DNA from: an uncultured Chloroflexales bacterium
GTDB taxonomy: Bacteria; Chloroflexota; Chloroflexia; Chloroflexales; Chloroflexaceae
DNA: 64,000 nucleotides
Direction: 5' to 3'
Assembly (NCBI GenBank): GCA_937902315.1
Contig: CALGUG010000064.1
Coordinates: forward strand, 235,626 to 299,625
Of the stretch, positions 55,781 to 64,000 are shown piece after piece. The notes below the pieces were generated by a model. It was not told the DNA's origin and made no database searches. It saw only the letters and a list, made by a program, of their open reading frames with translations. The first letter of the stretch is position 1; each line of letters starts with the position of its first letter. Both the position numbers and the translations under genes were made by a program.

Positions 55781-58305
55781 TCTTTTTCAACTGGGATGTT
55801 CTTCACAAGGGGGAGACGTACAATAAACGTGCTCCCCTGTCCCTCAACACTCTCGACCTCGATCGTGCCTTGGAGCAAGTTCACGATCTCTTTCACCACA
55901 TACAGACCGATCCCCATGCCAAAGATCGAACTATACTGGCTTGTATGAGCCCGAAAGAAGCGCTCGAACAGATGTGGCTGATCCTTGGCCGCAATTCCGA
56001 TACCCTCATCGCGCACCTGAACCTCAATGTTATCGCCCTGCCGCAGAAGCGACACATAGATCGTCCCACCGTTCGGACTATACTTAACGGCATTATTGAT
56101 CAGGTTTTGTATCACCTGTTCCAGACGCAAGACATCTCCATAGACCATTATCTCGGGCGTATCGCTGTGAGAAACAATCGTATGTTTCGATAGAGTCGGT
56201 CGCACCTCTTCAAGCACCTGCACAATCAAAGCTTGAAGATCGAGCAGCTCGTTATCGAGTACGAGTCGGCCATGCTGCAAACGCGAGATATCCAGCAGCG
56301 CCGTCACCATACGGTTGAGCCTGAAGGCCTGAGCGACGATCACATTTATCGACTGGGCATAACGTTCCAACAAGCCCGTATCACGTCGCGCCCGTCGCTG
56401 CAACAGCTCGGCTTGGCCGATCAACGAGGTCAAGGGCGTCTTCAGCTCGTGAGCCGCAACCGAAAAGAAGAGATCGCGCATTTGAATAGCCTGTTCGCGC
56501 TCTTCAGCCGCCTTAATAAGCTGGGCGCGCATCGATGCAAAGATCTCGCTCAAGTGCGCGATCTCGGCGACATTGCCCTTCGGCAAGGGCGCGTCCTTGC
56601 GGCCATGTCCAAACTCGTCGACGGCGTACATCAACATATGCAGCGGCTTTGTCAAATAAGCGGCCAGTACCATGCCACCGATCATAGCGATCAAAGCCAA
56701 CAGCAATAACAACCACAACATGGTCTGGCGCAGGTGGCGTATAGGTTGCAAGGTCTCATCGACCGGATACTGGGTCACCATTTGCCATTGGAACATGGGC
56801 ATATGTTTATAGACCGTGATCAGCTCTTGCTCACCTATGCTCTCGAGCTGAACGAGACCATCAACTTGCAACACAAAACGAAACGATCGATCACTCGCCA
56901 AGCTCTCAGGATAGAAGATGAAGCGCTCACCTCGATAGCCGATCAGCTCTTGGCCTTCTTCGTTCAAAATCGCCACCCGTTGAGAGGCTTCTGGAGTGAT
57001 TTGTTTGACCATCGTCTCTAAAAAGAGCTGGTCAAAACTACAGGCGACCATTCCAGAGAATGTCAGCGCCTCTTCAATCGCCGCCGCCAAAACAACATGT
57101 CCTTTGCTTCCATCGCTCTGGGGGATAAAGCGAAACTTAACCTGCTCGGCATCATACAAGCTCCTAAGCTGATCGAACATGCTTTGATGATAGGGGGCTG
57201 GTCCTTGTTGAAAGGTCAAGCTGAGCCTTTCTTGGCCCTGTTCATCATAGAGAGCGCACTCCAACAGATAGGGCTCATCGTTGCCAAAATTCAACAAGAT
57301 CTGCTGCTGCAAGCGAGGATTATCGCGCCCATGCGATATCTGCTGGGCCATATACATAAAGCGATCGAAGCGCTTATGGGTATTTTTTTCGATCTGCTGC
57401 GCATACTGTGTCGACTGCATGCGCTGAGCTAATTTCGCTTCCTCAAGCGCCAGAAGCTCCATACGGTCGCACAACAGACCTACAACGACTGTAAGGGGCA
57501 AGATAGCTACACTTGGAAGAATAACGCCGAGGCGCACCCGCAAGCTATTGGGCTCTCGTTTATCGACCAACGGTCCAATCTTCGTCAATAGACACATGAT
57601 CAACACGCTGGCGCCTTGAAAAACCATAAAACCGTTGATACCTGTGGTCAACCAGCTAAAACATAGATAGGTCATAAACAGACCGCACAGACTAAAGTGA
57701 ATAATCTCGAAATGTCTGCGCTGAATCCGACGAGAGAGCTGTGCCCATAGCAAAAGGCTGCCACCAACGATATAGAGCAGGCCAAACAAGAGGTAAAGTA
57801 GCGCCAAGTTAGAGCCGATTTGTAGCCGAGAGACGATCAAAAACCAACCTTGGCAGGCCGCAAGCAGAGCCAACAGCGCCACAAACAGATCGCCCTGAAT
57901 ACTAACTGTCTGTTGCTTATTGAGCGTAAGCTGTTTGAGCGAAATAAAACCCGCCCCTAACACACACAACGCAAAGACAATGAAAATACTCGAACTACTC
58001 CACTGCCCTACAATAGCGAAGCTGATAGCAACAAATACAAACAAGATCGCTATCCCTATATGGGCGAGCGCTATACGCCATCTGATCGGATTGATACTAA
58101 TCGTGAAAAGCAGAAAACAGCCTAGACCTAAAAAGAGATAACCAATAACAGGAAGAGAACTATGAACAAGTTTGAAACCCTCTACATAATAATGATGGGG
58201 CGTTATGAGCATCATCATCCCGTGCAAAGCACTCGAGACGCTCGCCATCCAAGAGAGCATATAGGTTCGCAAACATAATATGCGCTGATATAACAAAGAG
58301 AGCAT
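55759..58305 (-). CDS. Large sensor histidine kinase: 7TM-like N-part, Cache-like sensor, HAMP, kinase
   Basis: 848 aa. Residues about 45-240 hold seven or eight membrane segments. After a helix near 265-285 comes an extracellular domain of some 250 residues resembling dCache. Another helix (MLWLLLLLALIAMIGGMVLA), a HAMP, HisKA with His in AAHELKTPLTSLIGQAELL and an HATPase (LINNAVKYSPNG, GMGIGLYVVKEIV) follow. The combination of an MHYT/7TM-like block with a Cache sensor in one protein is uncommon. No response regulator is directly adjacent. The start codon is uncertain within the first 16 residues. Confidence 0.9.
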   Translation of the reverse strand: MLSLLYQRILCLRTYMLSWMASVSSALHGMMMLITPHHYYVEGFKLVHSSLPVIGYLFLGLGCFLLFTISINPIRWRIALAHIGIAILFVFVAISFAIVGQWSSSSIFIVFALCVLGAGFISLKQLTLNKQQTVSIQGDLFVALLALLAACQGWFLIVSRLQIGSNLALLYLLFGLLYIVGGSLLLWAQLSRRIQRRHFEIIHFSLCGLFMTYLCFSWLTTGINGFMVFQGASVLIMCLLTKIGPLVDKREPNSLRVRLGVILPSVAILPLTVVVGLLCDRMELLALEEAKLAQRMQSTQYAQQIEKNTHKRFDRFMYMAQQISHGRDNPRLQQQILLNFGNDEPYLLECALYDEQGQERLSLTFQQGPAPYHQSMFDQLRSLYDAEQVKFRFIPQSDGSKGHVVLAAAIEEALTFSGMVACSFDQLFLETMVKQITPEASQRVAILNEEGQELIGYRGERFIFYPESLASDRSFRFVLQVDGLVQLESIGEQELITVYKHMPMFQWQMVTQYPVDETLQPIRHLRQTMLWLLLLLALIAMIGGMVLAAYLTKPLHMLMYAVDEFGHGRKDAPLPKGNVAEIAHLSEIFASMRAQLIKAAEEREQAIQMRDLFFSVAAHELKTPLTSLIGQAELLQRRARRDTGLLERYAQSINVIVAQAFRLNRMVTALLDISRLQHGRLVLDNELLDLQALIVQVLEEVRPTLSKHTIVSHSDTPEIMVYGDVLRLEQVIQNLINNAVKYSPNGGTIYVSLLRQGDNIEVQVRDEGIGIAAKDQPHLFERFFRAHTSQYSSIFGMGIGLYVVKEIVNLLQGTIEVESVEGQGSTFIVRLPLVKNIPVEKDQALTAT

Positions 58306-58529
58306 AACTATTACTTTCAGGTTCTTCCAAATCTATATCAAGGTTTGGAAGAAGCTTTTGATCTGTTATCAAAACTATTTGTATCTAAAGTTTGTTCATA
58401 CTGAGCGATCCTCAACACAACATTTGCACTCTTATTTTTAGAATCTAACTCTTTGTTCGATCTGGCCTACATGTAACCGTTCATTCGTTCGAATAGTGAC
58501 ACTCCAGCCCTCAAAAAGGCACAAAAATG

Positions 58530-58561
58530 ATCGCTGTCACTCCAACGAGTACGACAGCGAT
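58530..58561. promoter_or_regulatory. Inverted repeat between divergent kinase genes
   Basis: ATCGCTGTC/GACAGCGAT, perfect 9-bp arms with a 14-nt spacer, in the 399-bp region between two divergent signalling genes. Possible operator. Nothing else recognised between 58306 and 58704. Confidence 0.4.
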
Positions 58562-58704
58562 TGCAGCTATACATCTACACCCATAAACGTAGTTTTATCC
58601 GCCTTGGAATGAGAAAAAAGACATATTTTGGTAATATCCTTGTATGAATACCAGCTTACTATGCAGACACGTAGACGTTGAGAAGACCGGGTAGGAGAAC
58701 GCGC

Positions 58705-59514
58705 ATGAATCGGCCGCGCAGTACGTCTCAATACCAATCCATTTCTGTGAACGACAGCACTTCTGCTCTAAACACCAACAATCCTAGTCTGCATCACGAT
58801 AGCGTTCAGCTAGGCACGCCGATCTCCGCAACGCGCAATCCCAGCGAGGATGTTCTGGCGACACTCTCGCTTCAAGTACAGCGCTCTCTCGAGAGCATGC
58901 AAGATGTCATTCGCCAGATCCCCGATGTCGGATTGCTCTCGGCCCACCAATCGCTCTTGCTCAGTCAACTTGTTCGAATCAATAGCGAACTTTTGGTATT
59001 TATGAAGCAGGTATATGAGGTGAGTCAGAAGCGACACGAAGCACTAGCTTCAACCAGCAGCATTCAGCTCGACAACCTCATAGATATGGTGGTTAGTGCC
59101 TTGTATGGTGAATTTAATCGCCGCCAACAGCGTCTTTGCGTAGCGTTACCTAGTTTCTTGCCAACGATTACAGGTTGCGAAGAAGGCTTATGGCGAGTAT
59201 TCACCCTCCTCTTAGATAACGCTACCAAATACAGTCCACAGGGCGCAACCATTAGTTTATCTGTCGAGGTATTTGCTGTTGAACTAACTGTTCGCATCTT
59301 CAATTCGGGCGTGAGTCTTAGCCCCGACGAATTGATGCATGTGTTTGAGCCACTCTATCGCGGCAAACAAGCCCAACACATAGCAGGCAACGGCCTAGGT
59401 TTAAGCCTCGCCAAAGCGATTGTCGAGCAGCACGGCGGGCGGATCTGGGCTACAAGTTCGCCCGAGTCAGGCACACTTTTCGCCTTTACATTGCCACGTA
59501 TGCCCTGCATTTAA
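58705..59514 (+). CDS. Histidine-kinase-like ATPase lacking the phospho-acceptor His
   Basis: About 269 aa, soluble. Residues about 55-120 look like a two-helix DHp domain, but the expected H-E-x-x-x-P is replaced (LSLQVQRSLESMQDVIRQI). Residues about 130-267 form an intact HATPase: LLLDNATKYSPQGATI, VFEPLYRGKQ, NGLGLSLAKAIVEQHGG and SGTLFAFTLP. It could be a pseudokinase, an anti-regulator, or a kinase acting on another protein. The start at 58705 has AGGAG 7 nt upstream. Its stop codon overlaps that of the convergent NarL-type gene. Confidence 0.85.
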   Translation: MNRPRSTSQYQSISVNDSTSALNTNNPSLHHDSVQLGTPISATRNPSEDVLATLSLQVQRSLESMQDVIRQIPDVGLLSAHQSLLLSQLVRINSELLVFMKQVYEVSQKRHEALASTSSIQLDNLIDMVVSALYGEFNRRQQRLCVALPSFLPTITGCEEGLWRVFTLLLDNATKYSPQGATISLSVEVFAVELTVRIFNSGVSLSPDELMHVFEPLYRGKQAQHIAGNGLGLSLAKAIVEQHGGRIWATSSPESGTLFAFTLPRMPCI

Positions 59515-60146
59515 GCTAAACCAGAGCGTACTGCCCAGACGGCCGCCTCAACGCGCGTGGTAACATCAAGTTTCGAAAAGATCTCGCCCAAATGCTTTTC
59601 GACGGTCTTCTCGCTAATGCCTAGTGCTGCACCGATCTCTGAGTTTGTTTTGCCTACCACCACATGTTGTAATACGCCCATCTCTCGCGGTGTAAGCGGA
59701 TTTTTGATCGACGGCGTTAATCGCTCGTAGTTTGTGGTCGACACCTGGGCTCGTGTCAGAAAATCGTTCTTACCAGCCCGCACTACCTCAAAAATAACCG
59801 TTACGACCGTTCGAGGCATCTCTTCTTTCAAAAGATAGGCGTTGATGCCGATTTTGCGCAGCGTTCGCACATAGACAGGATCATCGGTCGCAGTCAAAAT
59901 AATGATCCGCATATTAGGGCATTGACTATGCAAACGCGCAATTGTATCGACTACAGGTGGCCCGGGCATATTCAAATCAAGCAGCAGAACCTCAGGTTGT
60001 AGCTTCTGACAGAAATTCTGAACTTCATAATTATTACTTACTTCGGCCAGCACTCTAAATTCTGCAACCTTTTCGAGCGTTACACGAATTCCTTCGCGTA
60101 CAAAGGGGTGGTCATCTGCCACCACAATTCGAATAATAGGCAACAT
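59511..60146 (-). CDS. NarL/FixJ-family response regulator
   Basis: 211 aa. The receiver domain has acidic DD at 10-11 (VVADDHPFVREGI), the phospho-acceptor Asp in VLLLDLNMPGPPV and Lys in AYLLKEEMPR. The LuxR-type helix-turn-helix (LTPREMGVLQHVVVGKTNSE, then SEKTVEKHLGEIFSKLDVTT) closes the protein. It pairs with the NarX-like kinase gene 83 bp upstream, in the same direction. Confidence 0.95.
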   Translation of the reverse strand: MLPIIRIVVADDHPFVREGIRVTLEKVAEFRVLAEVSNNYEVQNFCQKLQPEVLLLDLNMPGPPVVDTIARLHSQCPNMRIIILTATDDPVYVRTLRKIGINAYLLKEEMPRTVVTVIFEVVRAGKNDFLTRAQVSTTNYERLTPSIKNPLTPREMGVLQHVVVGKTNSEIGAALGISEKTVEKHLGEIFSKLDVTTRVEAAVWAVRSGLA

Positions 60147-60229
60147 AACAGCCTCATCAATGGAATGATTGAAACTAAGATCCTAACTAAGCGTTCGAGC
60201 TATCGCTACAGCGCTCGTTATGCGTATGC

Positions 60230-61756
60230 TCAGAGCGGTTTGCCAGGCTCTAGGGCTACCCATACCTTAACGACTGTACCTTGAGACGGCTGAGAGACGA
60301 TCTCATAACGACCATTAATGGTGTGAATGCGTTCAAACATACCTGCCAAACCGAAATGGTTGTTGTGGATCAAATCGCTCATATCAGAAGGAACCGCAAA
60401 GCCCTTGCCATCATCACTAATCATTACACAAATACTCGTAGGTTCTAGCTTTAAGCTAACTACAATACGGCTAGCTTGAGCGTGGTAAACAGCATTGCGC
60501 AAGGCTTCTTGAAGCACGTGAAAGAGATTGATAGCGATCGGCTCGGGTAAGTCTACAGCGCCCTCATCAAGCTCTAAAATGATCGTCGGTAGATCAAGAG
60601 GATAGCTTTGTTCGAGCTGATTGACAAAGCCTTCGATCGCAGCAGGAAGGCCTAGCTCCAACAGACCAGCGGGCCGTAACTCGCCGATAAAAGCCCGTAA
60701 CTGTGAGACGCTACCCACTACATAGTTCGAGATCTGGCTAAGCTCCCGTTCTAAGTTAGCCAGCTCTGGGGTATGTGGACTATGGCAAGATTGTTGAGCT
60801 ATAAGCTTTAACAGAGCTTGGATCTGATAGTTGACAGCGAGAAGATCTTGAACTGGACCATCGTGTAGGTCGCGCGCAAGACTGACGCGCTCGCGTTCAC
60901 GTAAGGTGGCGACCGTGCGCTTCAGCTCTTCAAAGGCGACTTCTTTCTGCTTTTGAAGCGTGATATCTTCGAAAATACCTAAAATAAAAGGCTCCCAGCC
61001 TTCAACATCGCTCAGCTTCGTTACATTCAAGCGCGCCCAAAAGATACTTCCATCCCGTCGAAAATAGCGCTTCTCAAACTGTTGATGCAGTAGCTCTTGC
61101 GATCGAAGTTTGTCAAATAAAGCACTTGTCACTGTGAGATCTTCGGGATGAGAGAACCACGCAAGGGAGGTGCCATACAATTCTTCTTCGCTGTAGCCAA
61201 ACATCTTTTGAAAGGCCCGGTTTGCTAGCGTAATATGGCCAGCAAAATCGGCGAAACAGAGGCCGACGTCTATAGCGTTGAAAGTTTTATAGAGGGCAAG
61301 GTCGCTTCGAAAGAGCTGTTCATAACTTGTAGAGGAACGTCGAGCAACAATCGGCTGGATCTCTGCTTTTTGGAAGCGGCAGAAACCGACAGCAAGTGCG
61401 TTTAAAAGCATGAGCAGGCGTCGAAGGAACATGGGCTGGTCACTTCGATTGGTGTACTGTTCGATAAACGATAACCAGACCGTATTCGTCGCCTCGAGGA
61501 TCTCGGGTGCGTTATAGCCGATATGGACTAAACTACTACCCAACTCTTCAAGTCCTTCTTGACTCCAGTGTTGCGCAAACAACTTATCGATAATTATTTC
61601 GGAGAGCGCATGTAAACGAGGTTTCACAACCTGAGGAGGCAAAAAGGAGATCTGTACTTTTTCTAGGGACCGAAACCACTGGTCAACAAGCACTATACGA
61701 TGAATCTGTAAGTGTTGCTGCCAGCCTATGGAAATATAGTCGTTTAGCAGGCCCAT
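60230..61756 (-). CDS. Soluble PAS-domain sensor kinase, NarX/HisKA_3 type
   Basis: 508 aa without membrane segments. Residues about 40-135 are helical and resemble an RsbRD/globin-like sensor N-domain. A PAS domain follows at about 155-270 (FADFAGHITLANRAFQKMFG, HPEDLTVTSALF, RYFRRDGSIFWARLNV). HisKA_3 has the acceptor His in LARDLHDGPVQDLLAV, and the HATPase ends with HFGLAGMFERIHTINGRYEI. It probably senses an intracellular signal and phosphorylates the NarL-type regulator downstream. Confidence 0.92.
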   Translation of the reverse strand: MGLLNDYISIGWQQHLQIHRIVLVDQWFRSLEKVQISFLPPQVVKPRLHALSEIIIDKLFAQHWSQEGLEELGSSLVHIGYNAPEILEATNTVWLSFIEQYTNRSDQPMFLRRLLMLLNALAVGFCRFQKAEIQPIVARRSSTSYEQLFRSDLALYKTFNAIDVGLCFADFAGHITLANRAFQKMFGYSEEELYGTSLAWFSHPEDLTVTSALFDKLRSQELLHQQFEKRYFRRDGSIFWARLNVTKLSDVEGWEPFILGIFEDITLQKQKEVAFEELKRTVATLRERERVSLARDLHDGPVQDLLAVNYQIQALLKLIAQQSCHSPHTPELANLERELSQISNYVVGSVSQLRAFIGELRPAGLLELGLPAAIEGFVNQLEQSYPLDLPTIILELDEGAVDLPEPIAINLFHVLQEALRNAVYHAQASRIVVSLKLEPTSICVMISDDGKGFAVPSDMSDLIHNNHFGLAGMFERIHTINGRYEIVSQPSQGTVVKVWVALEPGKPL

Positions 61757-62109
61757 ATACTATTCACTTACTAGTAAAGGGTTTTCGGCCTCTAAATGAA
61801 TGAGCAGATCTATTCATGCACTAAAAGTACACAACAGACATCGTAAGATGGGAAAGAAAACTGACGTTTAACAACAATCTCTAGCCTAAATCATCAGGAT
61901 ACTCAGTTATGAAATCGCCCGTCAAAATGGACGGGAAGTTTAGCATAAATGAAGCTATTGACTGATGGCTGACTCCGCAATGACTCCACAATCAGATTCT
62001 TTGACTCACAAATAATACCATATTCCTGAATTATTAGATTTTATTATATCTTATAAGTAGAACCTCAAGCTTAGAGTCAGAGCATTAACAGATCTCTCAA
62101 AAGTGGATT

Positions 62110-62129
62110 TTCTCCAAGCGCTTGGAGAA
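62110..62129. promoter_or_regulatory. Perfect 20-bp palindrome upstream of mgtE
   Basis: TTCTCCAAGCGCTTGGAGAA equals its own reverse complement. It lies 258 bp before mgtE in a 630-bp gene-poor, AT-rich stretch (61757-62386). It may be an operator. I looked for the M-box magnesium riboswitch there and found no convincing conserved core. Confidence 0.5.
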
Positions 62130-62386
62130 GATCGCTGCAAAGGTCACAGCTTGTATCCAACGCACGCTCTAGATCTCCCATTCATAAGAGCGCAGCGGCC
62201 TTCTTTGGGGTTCGCCTTTATCTCCAAATTACCAAAAGAGTTTGGTCTAAGCCAACTCTATGGCTTAGAGATCACAAAAACACTCGCATCCTTATGGTAT
62301 GATACGGCGTCCGTCCGATTGATTGTGATGTATTTCTAGCAGCTGTATCGCTGGTAGTAGCATGTCTTTGTGCGAAAGGAGTGCTT

Positions 62387-63775
62387 ATGATTCGGCTCTC
62401 TCGAGAATTAGAGAAGGACTTGCACAACTTACTTGAGGGCGGTGACCCTAGTGTGATAGCCGAGCGTATCAAAGCCCTCCCTCCTGAACGCATTGCGATA
62501 CTGCTCACAACCCTACACCCAGCCGATGGCGCCGAAGTCTTAGAAGAACTTGATATCGAGCAGCAACGAGCTGTATTTGCCGAACTCGAAAGCGAAGATG
62601 CAGCTGATGTGCTTTCGTATCTCGATAGCGATGACCAAGTCGAACTTGTTGCTGATCTACCAAGTGACGAGCTCTCTGAGATTCTCGATGAGATGGAACC
62701 AGACGACGCTGCCGACATGTTGGCCGAGTTGCCGCCCGATCAGGCATCGGCTGCGCTAGAGCAGATGGAAGATGCCAACGAGGTCAAGGAGCTTTTGAAG
62801 TACGAAGACGAGAGCGCCGGCGGCTTGATGACACCCCATGTGGTCAAGTTGCGCACCCAAGCAACGGTCGGGCATGTGCTCAGCCTCTTGCGCAATATTC
62901 AACCGATCGAAGATCTCAGCTATTACCTCTATGTGACCGACGATGATGATAAGCTGGTCGGCGTGGTCAGCTTGCGCCAATTGGTGACAGCCGATCTAAA
63001 CCTTACGCTGGGCGAGATCATGCACCGCGATGTAATCAGCGTCTCGGTCGATGCCGACCAAGAGGAAGCGGCCAGGATCTTCTCGCGCTACGGCCTCTTA
63101 TCGCTGCCAACCGTCGATTCCGAAGGGCGCTTAGTGGGTGCGATCACCGCCGACGACGTGATCGATGTTATTCAAGAAGAGGCGACCGAAGACATTTATC
63201 ACCTAGCGGGTTTGGACGCCGAAGAACATGTCGATGAATCGGTCTTGGCGACCGCCCGTCGCCGTCTAACCTGGTTGCTCGTCAACCTACCCACCGCGCT
63301 CTTGGCCGGTGCGGTTGTAAGCCAGTTTGAAGGAACCGTGCAGAAAGTAGCGGTATTGGCGGTCTTTATGCCGATTATCGCTGGTATGGCGGGCAATGCA
63401 GGCATTCAGACTCTCACGCTGATCGTGCGCAGCATCGCGCTCGGCGAGATCTCGCTGCGCGATAGTTGGAGCGCACTCAGCCACGAACTGCTGGTCGGCC
63501 TGATCAATGGCATCTGCTTCGGTGCGCTGATCGGTCTGGTCGGCCTGATCTGGAAAGGGGTGCCCATTCTGGGGGTGATCGCGGGTGTGGCGATGTTGAC
63601 CAACATGGTGGCGGCAGCCTTCGCGGGCACAATGGTGCCGCTGATCTTACGCCGCATCGGGGCCGACCCCGCGCTCGCATCGGGTGTGATCGTAACGACG
63701 TTCACAGATGTAACAGGCTATACCTGCTTCTTGGGGCTAGCGACGATCTTTATCAACCTGTTCCCCATAAGCTAA
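62387..63775 (+). CDS. mgtE: Magnesium transporter MgtE
   Basis: About 462 aa. The N-terminal helical Mg-sensing domain has HPADGAEVLEEL and EPDDAADMLAELPPDQ; two CBS domains span about 130-255; five membrane helices follow, starting near LLVNLPTALLAGAVVSQFEG and including MAGNAGIQTLTLIVRSIALG. The domain order is that of Thermus MgtE, a Mg2+-gated channel. A frame from GTG 62381 exists, but GAAAGGAG suits the ATG at 62387 better. Confidence 0.96.
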   Translation: MIRLSRELEKDLHNLLEGGDPSVIAERIKALPPERIAILLTTLHPADGAEVLEELDIEQQRAVFAELESEDAADVLSYLDSDDQVELVADLPSDELSEILDEMEPDDAADMLAELPPDQASAALEQMEDANEVKELLKYEDESAGGLMTPHVVKLRTQATVGHVLSLLRNIQPIEDLSYYLYVTDDDDKLVGVVSLRQLVTADLNLTLGEIMHRDVISVSVDADQEEAARIFSRYGLLSLPTVDSEGRLVGAITADDVIDVIQEEATEDIYHLAGLDAEEHVDESVLATARRRLTWLLVNLPTALLAGAVVSQFEGTVQKVAVLAVFMPIIAGMAGNAGIQTLTLIVRSIALGEISLRDSWSALSHELLVGLINGICFGALIGLVGLIWKGVPILGVIAGVAMLTNMVAAAFAGTMVPLILRRIGADPALASGVIVTTFTDVTGYTCFLGLATIFINLFPIS

Positions 63776-63799
63776 AAGCAAACTCGCCAGATCGCTTTC

Positions 63800-64000
63800 A
63801 GTTTTGGCCTTCGGCAGAATGGAGCTGACTCTGTTTGTATTCTTTCTCTGGTTTAGCACGCAGTGTGAGGGACAGCCCGTTGAGCGGGTTGCGTCGCGCT
63901 CCCTTCTGCCGCAATGCGGGAGCTATGGCATTACCCAAAAGTCGAGTCGGCAGCAACAGGCGATCGTTCGCATAGCATCGCGGGAGTATCCTTGAGAGCA
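63800..64000 (+). repeat. Repeat region: second motif plus 85-bp repeat copy
   Basis: GGCCTTCGGCAGAATGGAG (second motif, about 63810-63829), then 63889-63990, which matches the reverse complement of 8534-8622 through shared strings such as CGCTCCCTTCT, GCATTACC, AAAAGTCG, GTCGGCAGCA and AGGCGAT. It runs to the window edge. Confidence 0.65.

Noticed and set aside
61757..62386. M-box riboswitch upstream of mgtE
   Set aside because: I could not find the conserved core by eye; a covariance search would be needed to settle it.

Overview
The window is a dense bacterial chromosomal segment, moderately GC-rich, with no rRNA, tRNA, CRISPR array, prophage or transposase that I could recognise. The gene mix suggests a free-living heterotroph of the Chloroflexota (a Herpetosiphon/Chloroflexus-type relative). 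It includes a Tat-type sugar-binding lipoprotein with MalF/MalG-type permeases, a large MalT-like LuxR regulator, two-domain surface proteins, a very large choice-of-anchor-D (ASH-repeat) secreted protein, many DUF-type and VOC/GNAT genes, and abundant short intergenic repeats. This placement is inference from gene content, not a phylogenetic result.

Layout. 1-4339: a sugar ABC importer operon on the minus strand (permease cut by the window edge, second permease, binding protein), divergent from a regulator that closely resembles true AraC. 4618-13692: mostly plus-strand genes (MocR-type aminotransferase, TIGR01777 epimerase, a possible papain-fold protein, TsaD, and a cyclic-nucleotide-binding coiled-coil protein translationally coupled to a second aminotransferase). 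14235-15232: azlCD amino-acid exporter. 15822-18500: small hypothetical protein, P-loop kinase, VOC protein and a GNAT overlapping a small protein. 18683-23045: a double DJ-1-fold membrane protein divergent from a 908-aa MalT-like regulator. 23206-28869: response regulator, histidine kinase and MacB-like ABC ATPase/permease, likely one stress-response module. 29107-38548: GNAT, PhnB-like VOC, trehalose synthase, a siderophore-binding lipoprotein with two fused complete binding domains, PruA-type aldehyde dehydrogenase, SIMPL protein and a DUF6483-like protein. 39113-44094: two secreted or surface proteins. 44416-51717: molybdopterin oxidoreductase, esterase and a heterodimeric ABC exporter with one degenerate ATP site. 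52088-55780: TPR protein, EamA and MFS transporters. 55759-61756: a signalling island of two histidine kinases, a kinase-like ATPase lacking the phospho-acceptor His, and a NarL-type regulator. 62387-63775: MgtE.

The most unusual property is not a gene. The intergenic spaces carry a modular repeat family. A 20-base core, GATAGCCGTAGGCGGACGCG or a near variant, occurs 16 times in both orientations. It is often combined with a second motif (CGCTCTGCCGAAGGCC), with long perfect hairpins whose arms differ between copies yet stay complementary, and with short inverted termini of the type TSATACYAAATCCG. These look like mosaic non-autonomous elements of the MITE kind. They generate nearly all of the spurious short open frames between genes.

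Start codons were moved inward from the longest open frame wherever a clear Shine-Dalgarno sequence or a family alignment supported it. Residue numbers in the entries follow those revised starts. Promoters and operators are pattern-based proposals.
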